DNA of 33,701 nucleotides. It comes from JBGPTK01 sp963797765 (lineage in GTDB: Bacteria > Acidobacteriota > Terriglobia > Acidiferrales > UBA7541). The stretch's first letter is position 1. The number at the start of each line of letters is the position of its first letter. Below are positions 17,067 through 24,903 of the stretch, one piece after another. A model generated the notes under the pieces. The model did no database searches and was not told where the DNA came from. It saw only the letters and a list, made by a program, of their open reading frames with translations. The position numbers and the translations under genes were made by a program. The stretch is from NCBI GenBank assembly GCA_963797765.1, contig CAWCQU010000006.1, forward strand, positions 1 to 33,701, given 5' to 3'.

Positions 17067-17174
17067 CTCTGTCGGGAAGGCCGCGCCCTCGCTCGCCTAC
17101 CCAGATCGCGCAAATCATGCCCCTCGCATTTCAGTTTTCATCCACCCCCGACCGCTGCTAGCATACGCATCTCC

Positions 17175-18337
17175 ATGCCGCACACGAACCTGCCTCTTCG
17201 CGAATTGCTCGCCTCGCTCCGCCGCGAACAATCCGCAATGGTCGAACTGCTCGGCCGCATGGTGCGCATCGAATCGCCCAGCTACGAAAAATCTGCGGTA
17301 GACGAATTCGGCCGCATGATCGCCGCCGAATGGCGCAAACGCGGCGCGAAAGTGAACGTACTCAAACGCCGCGACCGCGGCGACATCATCCGCGCCGAAC
17401 TCTGGCTCGGCCATGGACGCCCCGCCGGGCAACTCCTCGTCATCGGCCACCTCGATACCGTCTACGACCGCGGCACTCTCGCCCGCATGCCCTTCCGCAT
17501 CTCCAAAGGCCGCGCCTGGGGCCCCGCCACGTTCGACATGAAAGGCGGCCACGTCCTGGCGCTCTTCGCCGCCGCCGCGCTCCAGCGCGCCAAAATCGCT
17601 CCGCAAAAGAAATTCGTTTTTCTGTGGAATTCCGACGAAGAAATCGGCAGCAACGCGTCTCGCGCCGCAATCGAAAGCGAAGCCCGCCGCAGCGACGCCG
17701 TGTTGGTCCTCGAACCCGCCTTCGGCGACGACGGCCGCTGCAAAACACAGCGCAAGGGCGTCGGCGAACTGGAAATTCGCGTCACAGGCCGCGCCGCCCA
17801 CGCCGGAATCAATCCGCAGGAAGGAATCAATTCCGTTCACGAACTAGCCCTGCAAATCCAGCGCCTCATGCTGCTCAATAATCCCCAACGCGGAATCACC
17901 GTCAACGCCACCGTAATCGAAACCGGAAAATTCACCAACGTGATTCCCGCCAGCGCCGTAGCCCGCGTCGATCTTCGCGTCGCCCATCTCTCCGACGTCC
18001 GCGCGCTGAACAAAAAACTCCACGCCCTGAAACCAATCCTGAAAGGCGCGCGCCTAAAAATCACCGGAGGCGTAAATCGTCCCCCGCTGGAACGCACCAA
18101 CGCAGTAATAAAATTATTCACTCACGCCCAGCAACTTGCCCAAGAAATGGGATTCCCGCTAGACGAAGCCGCCACAGGCGGCGGGTCCGACGGCAACTTC
18201 ACAGCCGCATAGGCATCCCCACCCTGGACGGCCTGGGCGCAGTAGGCGAAGGAGCCCACAGCCCAAGCGAAAACGTAATCATCCGCAAACTCCCCGAACG
18301 AGCCGCCCTGATCGCCGCCCTGCTGGCCACGTTGTAA
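17175..18337 (+). CDS. M20 family metallopeptidase (carboxypeptidase G2-like), C-terminal frameshift
   Basis: A 387-residue di-zinc exopeptidase when rejoined. Zinc and catalytic motifs are in place: GHLDTVYDRG (His92, Asp94), FDMKGGH (Asp121), NSDEEIGS (Glu155/Glu156), GRAAHAG before the dimerisation domain, and GGGSDGN near the end. The stop at 18210-18212 cuts the protein just after GGGSDGNFTAA. The family tail (GIPTLDGLGAVGEGAHSPSE with the last zinc His) continues one frame off to a stop at 18335-18337, so one base is missing near 18210. Without that tail the enzyme would lack a zinc ligand. Related enzymes cleave C-terminal glutamate or other amino-acyl groups. No signal peptide is apparent. 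The gene stands alone. Confidence 0.88.
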
Positions 18338-18366
18338 TTTGGATTTTCCGAACGCTTTTGACTTTC

Positions 18367-18390
18367 GTAGGGGCGCTGCTTGCTGCGCCC
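18367..18390 (+). repeat. 24-base dispersed repeat, family B copy 2
   Basis: Identical to 15544-15567; it sits in the gap between the convergent M20 and peptidase-MA genes. A GCCTCCGCGCCTCTGCGGT motif follows at about 18414, similar to one at 7018. Confidence 0.8.
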
Positions 18391-18438
18391 GTTTCCGGTT
18401 TTCTTCTGCGGCCTCCGCGCCTCTGCGGTGCCCACACC

Positions 18439-19881
18439 TTACCGCAAATACTGCTTCTTCAAATATCCCGCCGTCTGCTCCTCCAAATCCGCATAACTCA
18501 AATGCAGCGCCCCGCGCACCGCCGCCTCCATCGAAGGCGCGCCCGGCAACTCCACCAGCAACTTATCCAAATCGCCCTCGCCGCCGCTCGCCACAATCGA
18601 TTCCACCACGGCCAGTGACCACGCATACGCCAGGCTCGCGGATTGACCTGAAAAATTCAGCCACGATCCCTCCAGCGCCGCCAGTGGAATATTCTGCTGA
18701 TTCTGATAAACGCTCAGCAATCCCGCCGCCGCATCCCCGCTGCGCCTCCCTTCCATCCACTGCGCCATCCCTTCCTGCAGCCACACCGGACACCGCCCCC
18801 GCGTTTTCTGCTGGATAAACGTGTGCGTCAATTCATGTTTCAGAATCCGCGAAAAATCCGGAGTCACATTGGTCAATCCCTTTACCGGCACGCGGATTCT
18901 TCCATCGTTGATCGCTCCCGCCCATCCCGGTGCGCGCGTGATATCCGCGAAATCCTGATCGGTGTACAAAATCACCGAAACCGAATCCGGCGGCGAAAAA
19001 CCCAGCACGGATTCAATCGCGCGAAAGTGTTCTTCGAGCGTCCGCAACGTTTCCCGCGCCAGTTCCGGCGCCGCGCCTCCGTAATATTTCAAATTGAAAT
19101 GTTGCGTCCGGCCTTCGCGATAATCGCTTTCCGTTTCCTGGTCGCGCAGCGCTTTGTCCAGCGCCCGCTGCACGTCCGGATCGGGCCGCAATTCCAGCGC
19201 CAGCTTCCACTCTTCCACCGCTTTTTCCAGCCGGTTCGTGCTGTAGTATCCCCATCCTGATAATTTCGCCACGTCGGCGGAACTGGGCGAAACTCGCCGG
19301 GCATGATCCAGCGTATCCAGGGCCGCCGTAAATTCACTGCGCCGCAATTGCAGATCCGCAAGATGCACCAGCAATCCCAGTTGATCCGGCGCATACGTCA
19401 ACGCGCGGCGATAGTGATCCATCGCTCCTTCCAAATCGCCCTTGCTCAGCAAAAATTGCGCGGCCACGTGATGAGCCGCCGAAACTTTTGCCACCGCTCC
19501 CCGATCGCCGCCGTTCGCCGCGTTTTCCAATCGCGCCAGATAAGCAAAATCAATCGAGCCATCGCGGACCGTTGCTTTTACGATTTCCGCAAAGCCCTCG
19601 GCGGGGTTGGCCTGCGGCGCTTCCACGGCCGGCTTCCAGCCCGCCGCCGGTTGCGGGATCGCTGCGTCGCGGTCAATGCGCGCCACGATTGACTTGGGCA
19701 GGCTCAGCACACCCGCGTCGGTTTCATAACTGACGTGATCGCCCTGGTCGACCACGTTCACAGCCACAATCTTCCGTCCATTTTTCAGAACAATCGTATC
19801 AGCAGGCGCAGCATGGGCGGTCTGCCCAGATGAAGACACCACGGCGGCAAAAAGAAATGCGAGAAGGATAACCCTGCGCAC
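18439..19881 (-). CDS. secreted TPR protein with peptidase-MA-like (gluzincin) domain
   Basis: A 480-aa protein that begins with a GTG and a signal peptide (RRVILLAFLFAAVVSSSGQ, cleavage near residue 25). A small strand-rich domain follows (DTIVLKNGRKI...VSYETDAGVLSLPKSIV, about 28-68). TPR-like helices cover about 133-245. The C-terminal peptidase domain (about 258-480) has HELTH at 349-353, the zinc-binding and catalytic motif, and Glu370 in WLQEGMAQW as the probable third ligand. This matches the peptidase MA-like family; the substrate is unknown. It is probably periplasmic. The gene is convergent with the M20 gene and is not in an operon. Intact. Confidence 0.87.
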   Translation of the reverse strand: MRRVILLAFLFAAVVSSSGQTAHAAPADTIVLKNGRKIVAVNVVDQGDHVSYETDAGVLSLPKSIVARIDRDAAIPQPAAGWKPAVEAPQANPAEGFAEIVKATVRDGSIDFAYLARLENAANGGDRGAVAKVSAAHHVAAQFLLSKGDLEGAMDHYRRALTYAPDQLGLLVHLADLQLRRSEFTAALDTLDHARRVSPSSADVAKLSGWGYYSTNRLEKAVEEWKLALELRPDPDVQRALDKALRDQETESDYREGRTQHFNLKYYGGAAPELARETLRTLEEHFRAIESVLGFSPPDSVSVILYTDQDFADITRAPGWAGAINDGRIRVPVKGLTNVTPDFSRILKHELTHTFIQQKTRGRCPVWLQEGMAQWMEGRRSGDAAAGLLSVYQNQQNIPLAALEGSWLNFSGQSASLAYAWSLAVVESIVASGGEGDLDKLLVELPGAPSMEAAVRGALHLSYADLEEQTAGYLKKQYLR

Positions 19882-19942
19882 CCAAAAATCTTAACAGACC
19901 GCGCGGTTCCCACCTCGCCACCTTTCCGGTTCATGCCTTAAT

Positions 19943-20041
19943 GTGAACTTTTTTAGCTCGCTCGGTGCCGGCGTGGTTTGCTTCGTCTTCGCTGTACTGG
20001 CGGCCATCTATCTAAGCGTTTGCCGCCTACGCGGGTTGTGA
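19943..20041 (+). CDS. possible 32-aa membrane peptide
   Basis: A GTG-started frame reads MNFFSSLGAGVVCFVFAVLA then AIYLSVCRLRGL and stop: one strong membrane segment followed by a basic tail. There is no convincing ribosome-binding site. It lies in the gap between the start of the peptidase-MA gene and the end of the PIN gene. The hydrophobic pattern is the only evidence; it may be chance. Confidence 0.25.
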   Translation: MNFFSSLGAGVVCFVFAVLAAIYLSVCRLRGL

Positions 20042-20070
20042 TCTGAACGGCCGTGCTCGGCTCGACTCAT

Positions 20071-20469
20071 TTACCGGCTGAAGGCATCGGGAGAGGTTAC
20101 CTTGGCCTTGAGACGTTCCTGCGGAAAATCCGAGGTGTTGAGGGTAACGATGAAGTCCGCTCTGCCACGGCCGGCACAGACGCAGAAAGCATCGTCCTTA
20201 GGGTCTGGCGAAATTTCAACGGTGTACCGCGCCTCAACGATCTCAGCGCGCTTTCGGATTAAGTTGATGATCTTTCCTATCAAGCTCGGCCGGACATGGA
20301 AACGCCGCAGGATTTCTTTGTATTCTTCGAGGATTTCTTCGCTCACCAGCCACACGAAATTGCTTTTCTGGGCCCAGGAATAGAGAATATCTGCGCTTGA
20401 ATTTTTGCCGCGAACGTATGTTTCCTTGAAACCGGCAACGCCAGCCAGGAGCACACTCGTGTCAATCAC
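20071..20469 (-). CDS. PIN-domain toxin (putative VapC-like RNase)
   Basis: A 132-aa PIN domain. Acidic residues that would bind Mg2+ or Mn2+ are in place: Asp3 in VIDTSVLLAG, Glu45 to Glu49 in SEEILEEY, Asp92/Asp93 in DPKDDAF, and Asp105 and Asp114 in ADFIVTLNTSDF. The arrangement fits the COG1569-type PIN toxins. I prefer the GTG at 20469, preceded by GAGGAG at 7 bases; a TTG 12 codons earlier gives an Arg-rich extension and overlaps the upstream gene. It follows the MerR-like gene by 19 bases and is presumably its operon partner. Expected activity is site-specific RNA cleavage; the target is unknown. Confidence 0.82.
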   Translation of the reverse strand: MIDTSVLLAGVAGFKETYVRGKNSSADILYSWAQKSNFVWLVSEEILEEYKEILRRFHVRPSLIGKIINLIRKRAEIVEARYTVEISPDPKDDAFCVCAGRGRADFIVTLNTSDFPQERLKAKVTSPDAFSR

Positions 20470-20488
20470 CGCGCGTCTCCTCTGCCTT

Positions 20489-21037
20489 CTAACTCTCGGG
20501 GGCAAGGGTGATCTCCGGCGCCTTCTTCTCTCTCCTATAGGCTCGCACCGCGCGCAGGATCTCCTCCTCGCTTACTTCTCCGATTTCCTGAGCCGCTTCG
20601 TTCAAGGAATCCAAGAACTCCTTTTTCCAGCCCCGCCGTTTGCGGCCGCGCGGCAAGTCTTTATAGAGACTGGCCCGGCCCATCCTCGCCTCAATCTGGT
20701 CCTGGAACGCTCGAAACGGCACCTCCAGCTTGATTGGTTCTTCTTCTGCCGCGCGGCGGCAATGGAAGACAACGTATTTCGATTTTCCCGCCTTCAGCCG
20801 TCTCGCCGAAGCCGAGAAAATATCCATGAGTTTGGAAAGCACATTAACTCGCGTACCCAGCGAATCCTTTAGGCAAAGGGCGATCTTTGCAACCAATAGA
20901 GCGTTGGTGTCGAAGCAGTAGGCTCCTTCCGAACGCTTTGGTTTCACCACGCCGAATTGAACGAGATTCTGCAGTTCTTTAGGATCAACCTGAAGCACCG
21001 CACTCGCCTGCTTTAACTTGAGGGCTTGTCCAGCCAT
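20489..21037 (-). CDS. MerR-like winged-helix protein, likely antitoxin to the PIN gene
   Basis: A 182-aa protein. Residues 6-52 look like a MerR-type winged helix: LKLKQASAVLQVDPKELQNL for the HTH, GVVKPKRSEGAYCFDTNAL for the wing. The middle (about 65-115) is basic with RRLKAGKSKYVVFHCRR, and the C-terminus (about 130-182) is highly charged and helical (LNEAAQEIGEVSEEEILRAV), as expected for a toxin-binding tail. GGAGG lies 4 bases before the ATG. It directly precedes the PIN gene, and the promoter contains a palindrome overlapping the -10 box, consistent with autoregulation. The antitoxin role is inferred from position; it could instead be a plain regulator. Intact. Confidence 0.7.
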   Translation of the reverse strand: MAGQALKLKQASAVLQVDPKELQNLVQFGVVKPKRSEGAYCFDTNALLVAKIALCLKDSLGTRVNVLSKLMDIFSASARRLKAGKSKYVVFHCRRAAEEEPIKLEVPFRAFQDQIEARMGRASLYKDLPRGRKRRGWKKEFLDSLNEAAQEIGEVSEEEILRAVRAYRREKKAPEITLAPES

Positions 21038-21055
21038 GGCGCCTCCAATTACAAT

Positions 21056-21087
21056 CTAATTATTAGGCTGATTTATTGTTCTGTCAA
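21056..21087 (-). promoter_or_regulatory. Promoter with overlapping operator of the PIN/MerR-like module
   Basis: On the minus strand a perfect TTGACA (21082-21087) and TAATAA (21060-21065) are separated by 16 bases. The 11-base near-symmetric palindrome CTAATAATTAG (21056-21066) covers the -10 box and sits 19 bases before the antitoxin start. A protein bound there would block RNA polymerase. The local sequence is AT-rich in a GC-rich region. Confidence 0.65.
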
Positions 21088-21162
21088 GCCCTGAGCGCCG
21101 GCACAGTTACTACTCACCGATCGCCCGGTGCTGTCCCAATTTGAGATTGATTAGGTTTTTAG

Positions 21163-21225
21163 GGGGTCGGAGCTTTAGCTCCGACATCCCCGTGCACAAG
21201 AAAAGTGGGCTTTAGCCCCTGAAGC
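21163..21225. repeat. Dispersed double-hairpin repeat, family A copy 2
   Basis: GTCGGAGC-TTTA-GCTCCGAC at 21166-21185 is identical to copy 1; GGGC-TTTA-GCCC at 21207-21218 matches the second hairpin, with CAAGAAAA before it and CTGAAGC after it. It lies in the gap between the toxin-antitoxin module and the M1 peptidase gene. Confidence 0.8.
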
Positions 21226-21329
21226 TCCAAGCAGAAAGGATTGTTACCACGCGACGGCGGGTCAAATTAGGACATTACCGATCGCCCGTTCGCCTTGCTC
21301 TGGCATGTCCTAAGTTGTACATTATTTTA

Positions 21330-23843
21330 ATGCGCGGTCCGGGCCATGCACTACTGTTGTTTTGCCTGTTCTTCGCTGTATCTGCGTCCAGTTCCGCCAC
21401 CGCTTCCCAGGAAACTCCGCGCGAACTCTACCGCGCACTCAGCGATCTCCAAGTCAACGCGGACCAGGTTTATTCCGTTCACGATCTCCACTTGCGCCGC
21501 GACGTGGTGAGCTTGTCTCTGATCGAAGGCGAGCTAGCGTTTCTAGCGCCGCTCGATGGAAAAATTACGGGAGCCGTGTTCGCCGGCCGCGGCCGCATCA
21601 TCGCTCTTCCTCCCGATCCCGCCGAGCGGCGGTCGATCGCGCATTTCGTCGGCGTGCCACTGCTCGATCAGTCCATTTCCCGCGCCTATATTCGCTTCAC
21701 TGACGATACCGCGGCTGAACTCCTCGGCCAACTCCGCGAAGCCAACGCTCAGCCCATGTCCGATCCCGCCTTTGTCGAGTCCTGGAAGTCAACGGTTGCC
21801 GGGCTCAATCCCGAGCATTCCTTGCGCATCATGGAAGATTTCCTGGCGTCATCCCCTCTGCCTTATTTCTACGCCGGCCTGGTGAGTGATTCCATGGGCG
21901 CGTTTGACGTTTTGGTGGATGACCGGCGCGACGAACAGGTTTTGATGGGCCAACCTCGCGTCGCAAGTGCCACCCGATTCTACGATGTCTGGGCTTCGTT
22001 CCGGCGCGCAGCTGCTCCCGCGCGCTCCTCTGATTTTTTTGAGCCGCTCTCCTATTTGATTGACACATCCATCGCCGAGGATCGTTCCCTCGATGGCAAA
22101 GCCGTGATGAAGCTGCGGGCCCGGCGTGATGGCGAACGCATGATCTCGCTCGAACTTTCCCGCTTTCTCGAAATCCAAAGCGCCACGGATTCCGAAGGCC
22201 ACCCGCTCGATGTTTTTCAAAATGAAGCGATCCGCCGCCAGGAAATCGGCCGGCGCGGAAATGATTCCGCCGTCGTTTTTCTGCCGGAGCAATCACGCGC
22301 CGGAGCGGAATACGAACTTCATTTCACCTACCACGGCGGCGTGATCGGTGACGCGGGAAACGGAGTATTTTTTGTCGGCGCGCGGGGCAGTTGGTATCCC
22401 CATCCGGTGGGCATGGATCACTTCGCTGTGTTCGACCTGGCCTATCGCTGGCCCCGCCGTCTCGTGCTCGTTTCCACCGGCGAGCAGATCGAGCAGCACG
22501 ACGAAGGCGAATGGCGCGTCGGCCACTGGCACTCCGCGACTCCCGTCGCTCTCGCGGGATTCAACTTGGGCGAATACGCCACCTCGATGGCCGAAGCGGA
22601 AAAGCCCCGCATCGATCTCTATGCCAACCGGCAACTCGAACTCGATCTAATGGCCCGCCTGCAAGCGCATCGGTTGCTCAGCGACGCGATTCCCACCGGT
22701 GCTCTTCCCTACCGCCGCTTGAACCGCCTGCCAACGGTTGCAGCCTCGGATGCTCCGCCTCCCAGCCCCGCTGCCATTTTGAAGGACCTGGGCGACAATG
22801 TTTCCGATTCCATTCGTTTCTTCGAAAAATATAACGGGCCATTTCCGTTCTCGCACCTCGCCGTTTCGCAGATTCCCGGCTCCTTCGGGCAGGGCTGGCC
22901 GGGGCTTCTATATCTTTCTACTCTCGCTTTTCTCAGTCCGGACGCGCAAGCACGCGCCGGTGTCTCCACTCGCCAGCGTGAAACCATGACGGAATTGGTT
23001 CCCTACCACGAAGTGGCTCACCAGTGGTGGGGCAATCAAGTGGGCATCGCCACCTACCGTGATTCCTGGATCGAGGAGGCGATGGCGAATTATCTGGCCT
23101 TGCTCTATGCCGATAGCAAGCGTCCCCAGGAACATATTCTGACGCGCACGCTCGAACAATATCGCGCCGCGCTCCTCGAAAAAGAGCCCACCTCGAAAGA
23201 AGAGGTGGAAGACGCTGGCCCGCTCAGCCTCGGCTTCCGGCTCGCTTCTTCCAAGTCTCCGGATGCCTACAACAGTATTATCTATGGCAAAGGCACCTGG
23301 GTGATCCACATGCTCCGCACCATGCTGGCCGAAACCGATACGAAAGATTCCAGCCCGAAGCATTCCGCTTCCGCTGCCGCTGCCGCGAAAGATTCCGCAT
23401 CAAAAGATCCCGACGCGCGCTTCATCGGAATTCTCCATGCCGTGCTCGTGAAATATCGCTTCCAGTCTCTTTCCACCGCGGATTTCGAACAGGTGATCGA
23501 GCAGGGCATGACCCCCGATATGGACGTGGACGGAACAAAATCAATCGATTGGTTTTTTGATCAATGGGTTCGCGGAACGGGGATTCCGCGCTACGCCGTC
23601 ACGTATCGCGTGCAGCCGGAAGGGAATTTATTTCGCGTTCGCGGCACGCTCAAGCAATTGGAAGTTCCCGACGAGTTCACCGCCTTCGTTCCGCTCTACG
23701 CGGCAAATGCGTCCGGCAAGCCGGTGCATCTCGGCAATGTTCTCACCACCGGAACTTCCACCAGTTTCCAATTCACCACCCGCGTTTCGCCGCGAAAAAT
23801 TCTGATCGATCCGCAGCTCACCCTCCTGAGCATTCACGAATAA
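21330..23843 (+). CDS. M1 family zinc aminopeptidase, secreted
   Basis: An 837-aa protein with an N-terminal signal peptide (HALLLFCLFFAVSASSSATA). The zinc motif HEVAHQWW has His560 and His564, with Glu583 in WIEEAMANY giving the classic HExxH-x18-E of M1 gluzincins. A long N-terminal beta-rich part (about 30-480) precedes it, and a helical and C-terminal strand region follows, with a low-complexity Ala/Lys/Ser/Asp insert near 685-700 (SASAAAAAKDSASKD). The GxMEN-type exopeptidase signature is not clear: the stretch before the zinc motif reads IPGSFGQGWPGLLYLS, so specificity may differ from classical aminopeptidase N. No ribosome-binding site precedes the ATG; weak boxes TTGCTC and TACATT (17 bases apart) would start transcription near the ATG. 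Intact. Confidence 0.88.
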   Translation: MRGPGHALLLFCLFFAVSASSSATASQETPRELYRALSDLQVNADQVYSVHDLHLRRDVVSLSLIEGELAFLAPLDGKITGAVFAGRGRIIALPPDPAERRSIAHFVGVPLLDQSISRAYIRFTDDTAAELLGQLREANAQPMSDPAFVESWKSTVAGLNPEHSLRIMEDFLASSPLPYFYAGLVSDSMGAFDVLVDDRRDEQVLMGQPRVASATRFYDVWASFRRAAAPARSSDFFEPLSYLIDTSIAEDRSLDGKAVMKLRARRDGERMISLELSRFLEIQSATDSEGHPLDVFQNEAIRRQEIGRRGNDSAVVFLPEQSRAGAEYELHFTYHGGVIGDAGNGVFFVGARGSWYPHPVGMDHFAVFDLAYRWPRRLVLVSTGEQIEQHDEGEWRVGHWHSATPVALAGFNLGEYATSMAEAEKPRIDLYANRQLELDLMARLQAHRLLSDAIPTGALPYRRLNRLPTVAASDAPPPSPAAILKDLGDNVSDSIRFFEKYNGPFPFSHLAVSQIPGSFGQGWPGLLYLSTLAFLSPDAQARAGVSTRQRETMTELVPYHEVAHQWWGNQVGIATYRDSWIEEAMANYLALLYADSKRPQEHILTRTLEQYRAALLEKEPTSKEEVEDAGPLSLGFRLASSKSPDAYNSIIYGKGTWVIHMLRTMLAETDTKDSSPKHSASAAAAAKDSASKDPDARFIGILHAVLVKYRFQSLSTADFEQVIEQGMTPDMDVDGTKSIDWFFDQWVRGTGIPRYAVTYRVQPEGNLFRVRGTLKQLEVPDEFTAFVPLYAANASGKPVHLGNVLTTGTSTSFQFTTRVSPRKILIDPQLTLLSIHE

Positions 23844-23859
23844 TAAAATATTATTTTTG
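23839..23859 (+). terminator. possible AT-only terminator after the M1 gene
   Basis: AATAATA (23839-23845) and TATTATT (23849-23855) form a 7-bp stem with an AAA loop, followed by TTTGTT. It overlaps the stop codon. The stem has no G or C, so it would be weak. Confidence 0.3.
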
Positions 23860-23974
23860 TTCGATCTGTTTTCCGAAGACAAGAGAAACCGGTTCCGTTT
23901 CGATCGCGGTTTCCGCGCGAAGCGATTGGCCCAACCAATTTTGAATTTTCGATTTCTTCCAAGGAGCTGAAAAA

Positions 23975-24667
23975 CTAAGGTTTGCTCGGGCTCAGCGTCC
24001 AGCGGTAAATTCCGTATCCCAGGCCCACTCCGATCGCCGCCGCGCCAACCAGCACCAGCACCGTGTGCGAACCTTTCACCGGTTTCACTTTTTGGTATTT
24101 CGGCCCGCCGCCTTGCGATTGATCCTGGTCCTGGCTGGAACTCTGCTCGGAAGCATCCAATATTACGTGATACGAAGTGTTCTCCGGAATCGAAAATCTT
24201 TCTCCGTTGGATTCCAATTCCAGAACGCCATGAAAATTCGAAACAATCAAATCGTTCGGTCCCAGCACCGTCACCTGCGCATGAGTGGAAGCCTGTGAAC
24301 TCGGCCGGAACACCGCGGAATCCGCATGGATTTCCATCGGCTCGCTTCCGCTTGACGTGAAACCTGCCGTCCCGCGATTCAGCGTGGCACTAACTCCATT
24401 CTCCCTGCCGGTTACCGTCGCGGCACTCGAAGCCAGCAAATAAACCTGTCCGGCGCTGACGCGCACGCGCATTGAACCACTCACGCCAGTCGCTAAGCTG
24501 TCTCCCGTATATACGGAAGCGCCGCCAACGGCTTGCGCCGAGCCCAGTTGTGCGTCCTGCGCCTGCACCACCATCCCCAATGATGGGACAGGTGCTCCAA
24601 AAGCGGGCATGGCAATCAGGCTCGCTATCAGTACAAATGTAAGACACTCACGAACGACGGTTCGCAC
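23975..24667 (-). CDS. FecR-like secreted/membrane protein
   Basis: A 230-aa protein. The hydrophobic start (LTFVLIASLIAMPAFG, about residues 8-24) is a signal sequence. The next 100 residues follow the FecR pattern: a GxAxVxxGDSLATG element (GASVYTGDSLATG), then VRVSAGQVYLLASSAATVTG and a NRGTAGF turn. A Gln/Ser/Asp-rich spacer leads to a C-terminal membrane segment (TVLVLVGAAAIGVGLGYGIY, about 200-220). GTG at 24667 is chosen because GGAGG lies 5 bases upstream; a TTG 19 codons earlier is in frame. Not a classical FecR (no sigma factor or TonB receptor nearby). It may be an envelope sensor or a structural protein. Intact. Confidence 0.62.
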   Translation of the reverse strand: MRTVVRECLTFVLIASLIAMPAFGAPVPSLGMVVQAQDAQLGSAQAVGGASVYTGDSLATGVSGSMRVRVSAGQVYLLASSAATVTGRENGVSATLNRGTAGFTSSGSEPMEIHADSAVFRPSSQASTHAQVTVLGPNDLIVSNFHGVLELESNGERFSIPENTSYHVILDASEQSSSQDQDQSQGGGPKYQKVKPVKGSHTVLVLVGAAAIGVGLGYGIYRWTLSPSKP

Positions 24668-24903
24668 AATGGCCTCCGAAAAACGGTCACATTTCAATCT
24701 AGGGGGGTATCGGCGGACTGTCAATGGAACGGTTTGTGAGGTGTTCTAAGAGTTAAGCCGTTCCAAAAAGCCGTGAACGGCGAAAGCGCTAAGTCTTGGG
24801 CCGCAGCCAACTTAAATGGCCTAGACGGCAATACGCCTTGCCCCATCCCCACACCCACCGCCATTTTTTGTTACTCCGCATTCCACCAGTTCGACCGGCA
24901 AAC

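Noticed and set aside
18205..18215. Programmed frameshift in the M20 gene
   Set aside because: There is no slippery heptamer or downstream structure obvious at this point, and a simple one-base loss explains the two frames.
23140..23420. The Ala/Lys/Ser/Asp low-complexity segment of the M1 gene as a separate repeat element
   Set aside because: It stays in frame in an intact enzyme and looks like a surface linker rather than a DNA-level repeat.
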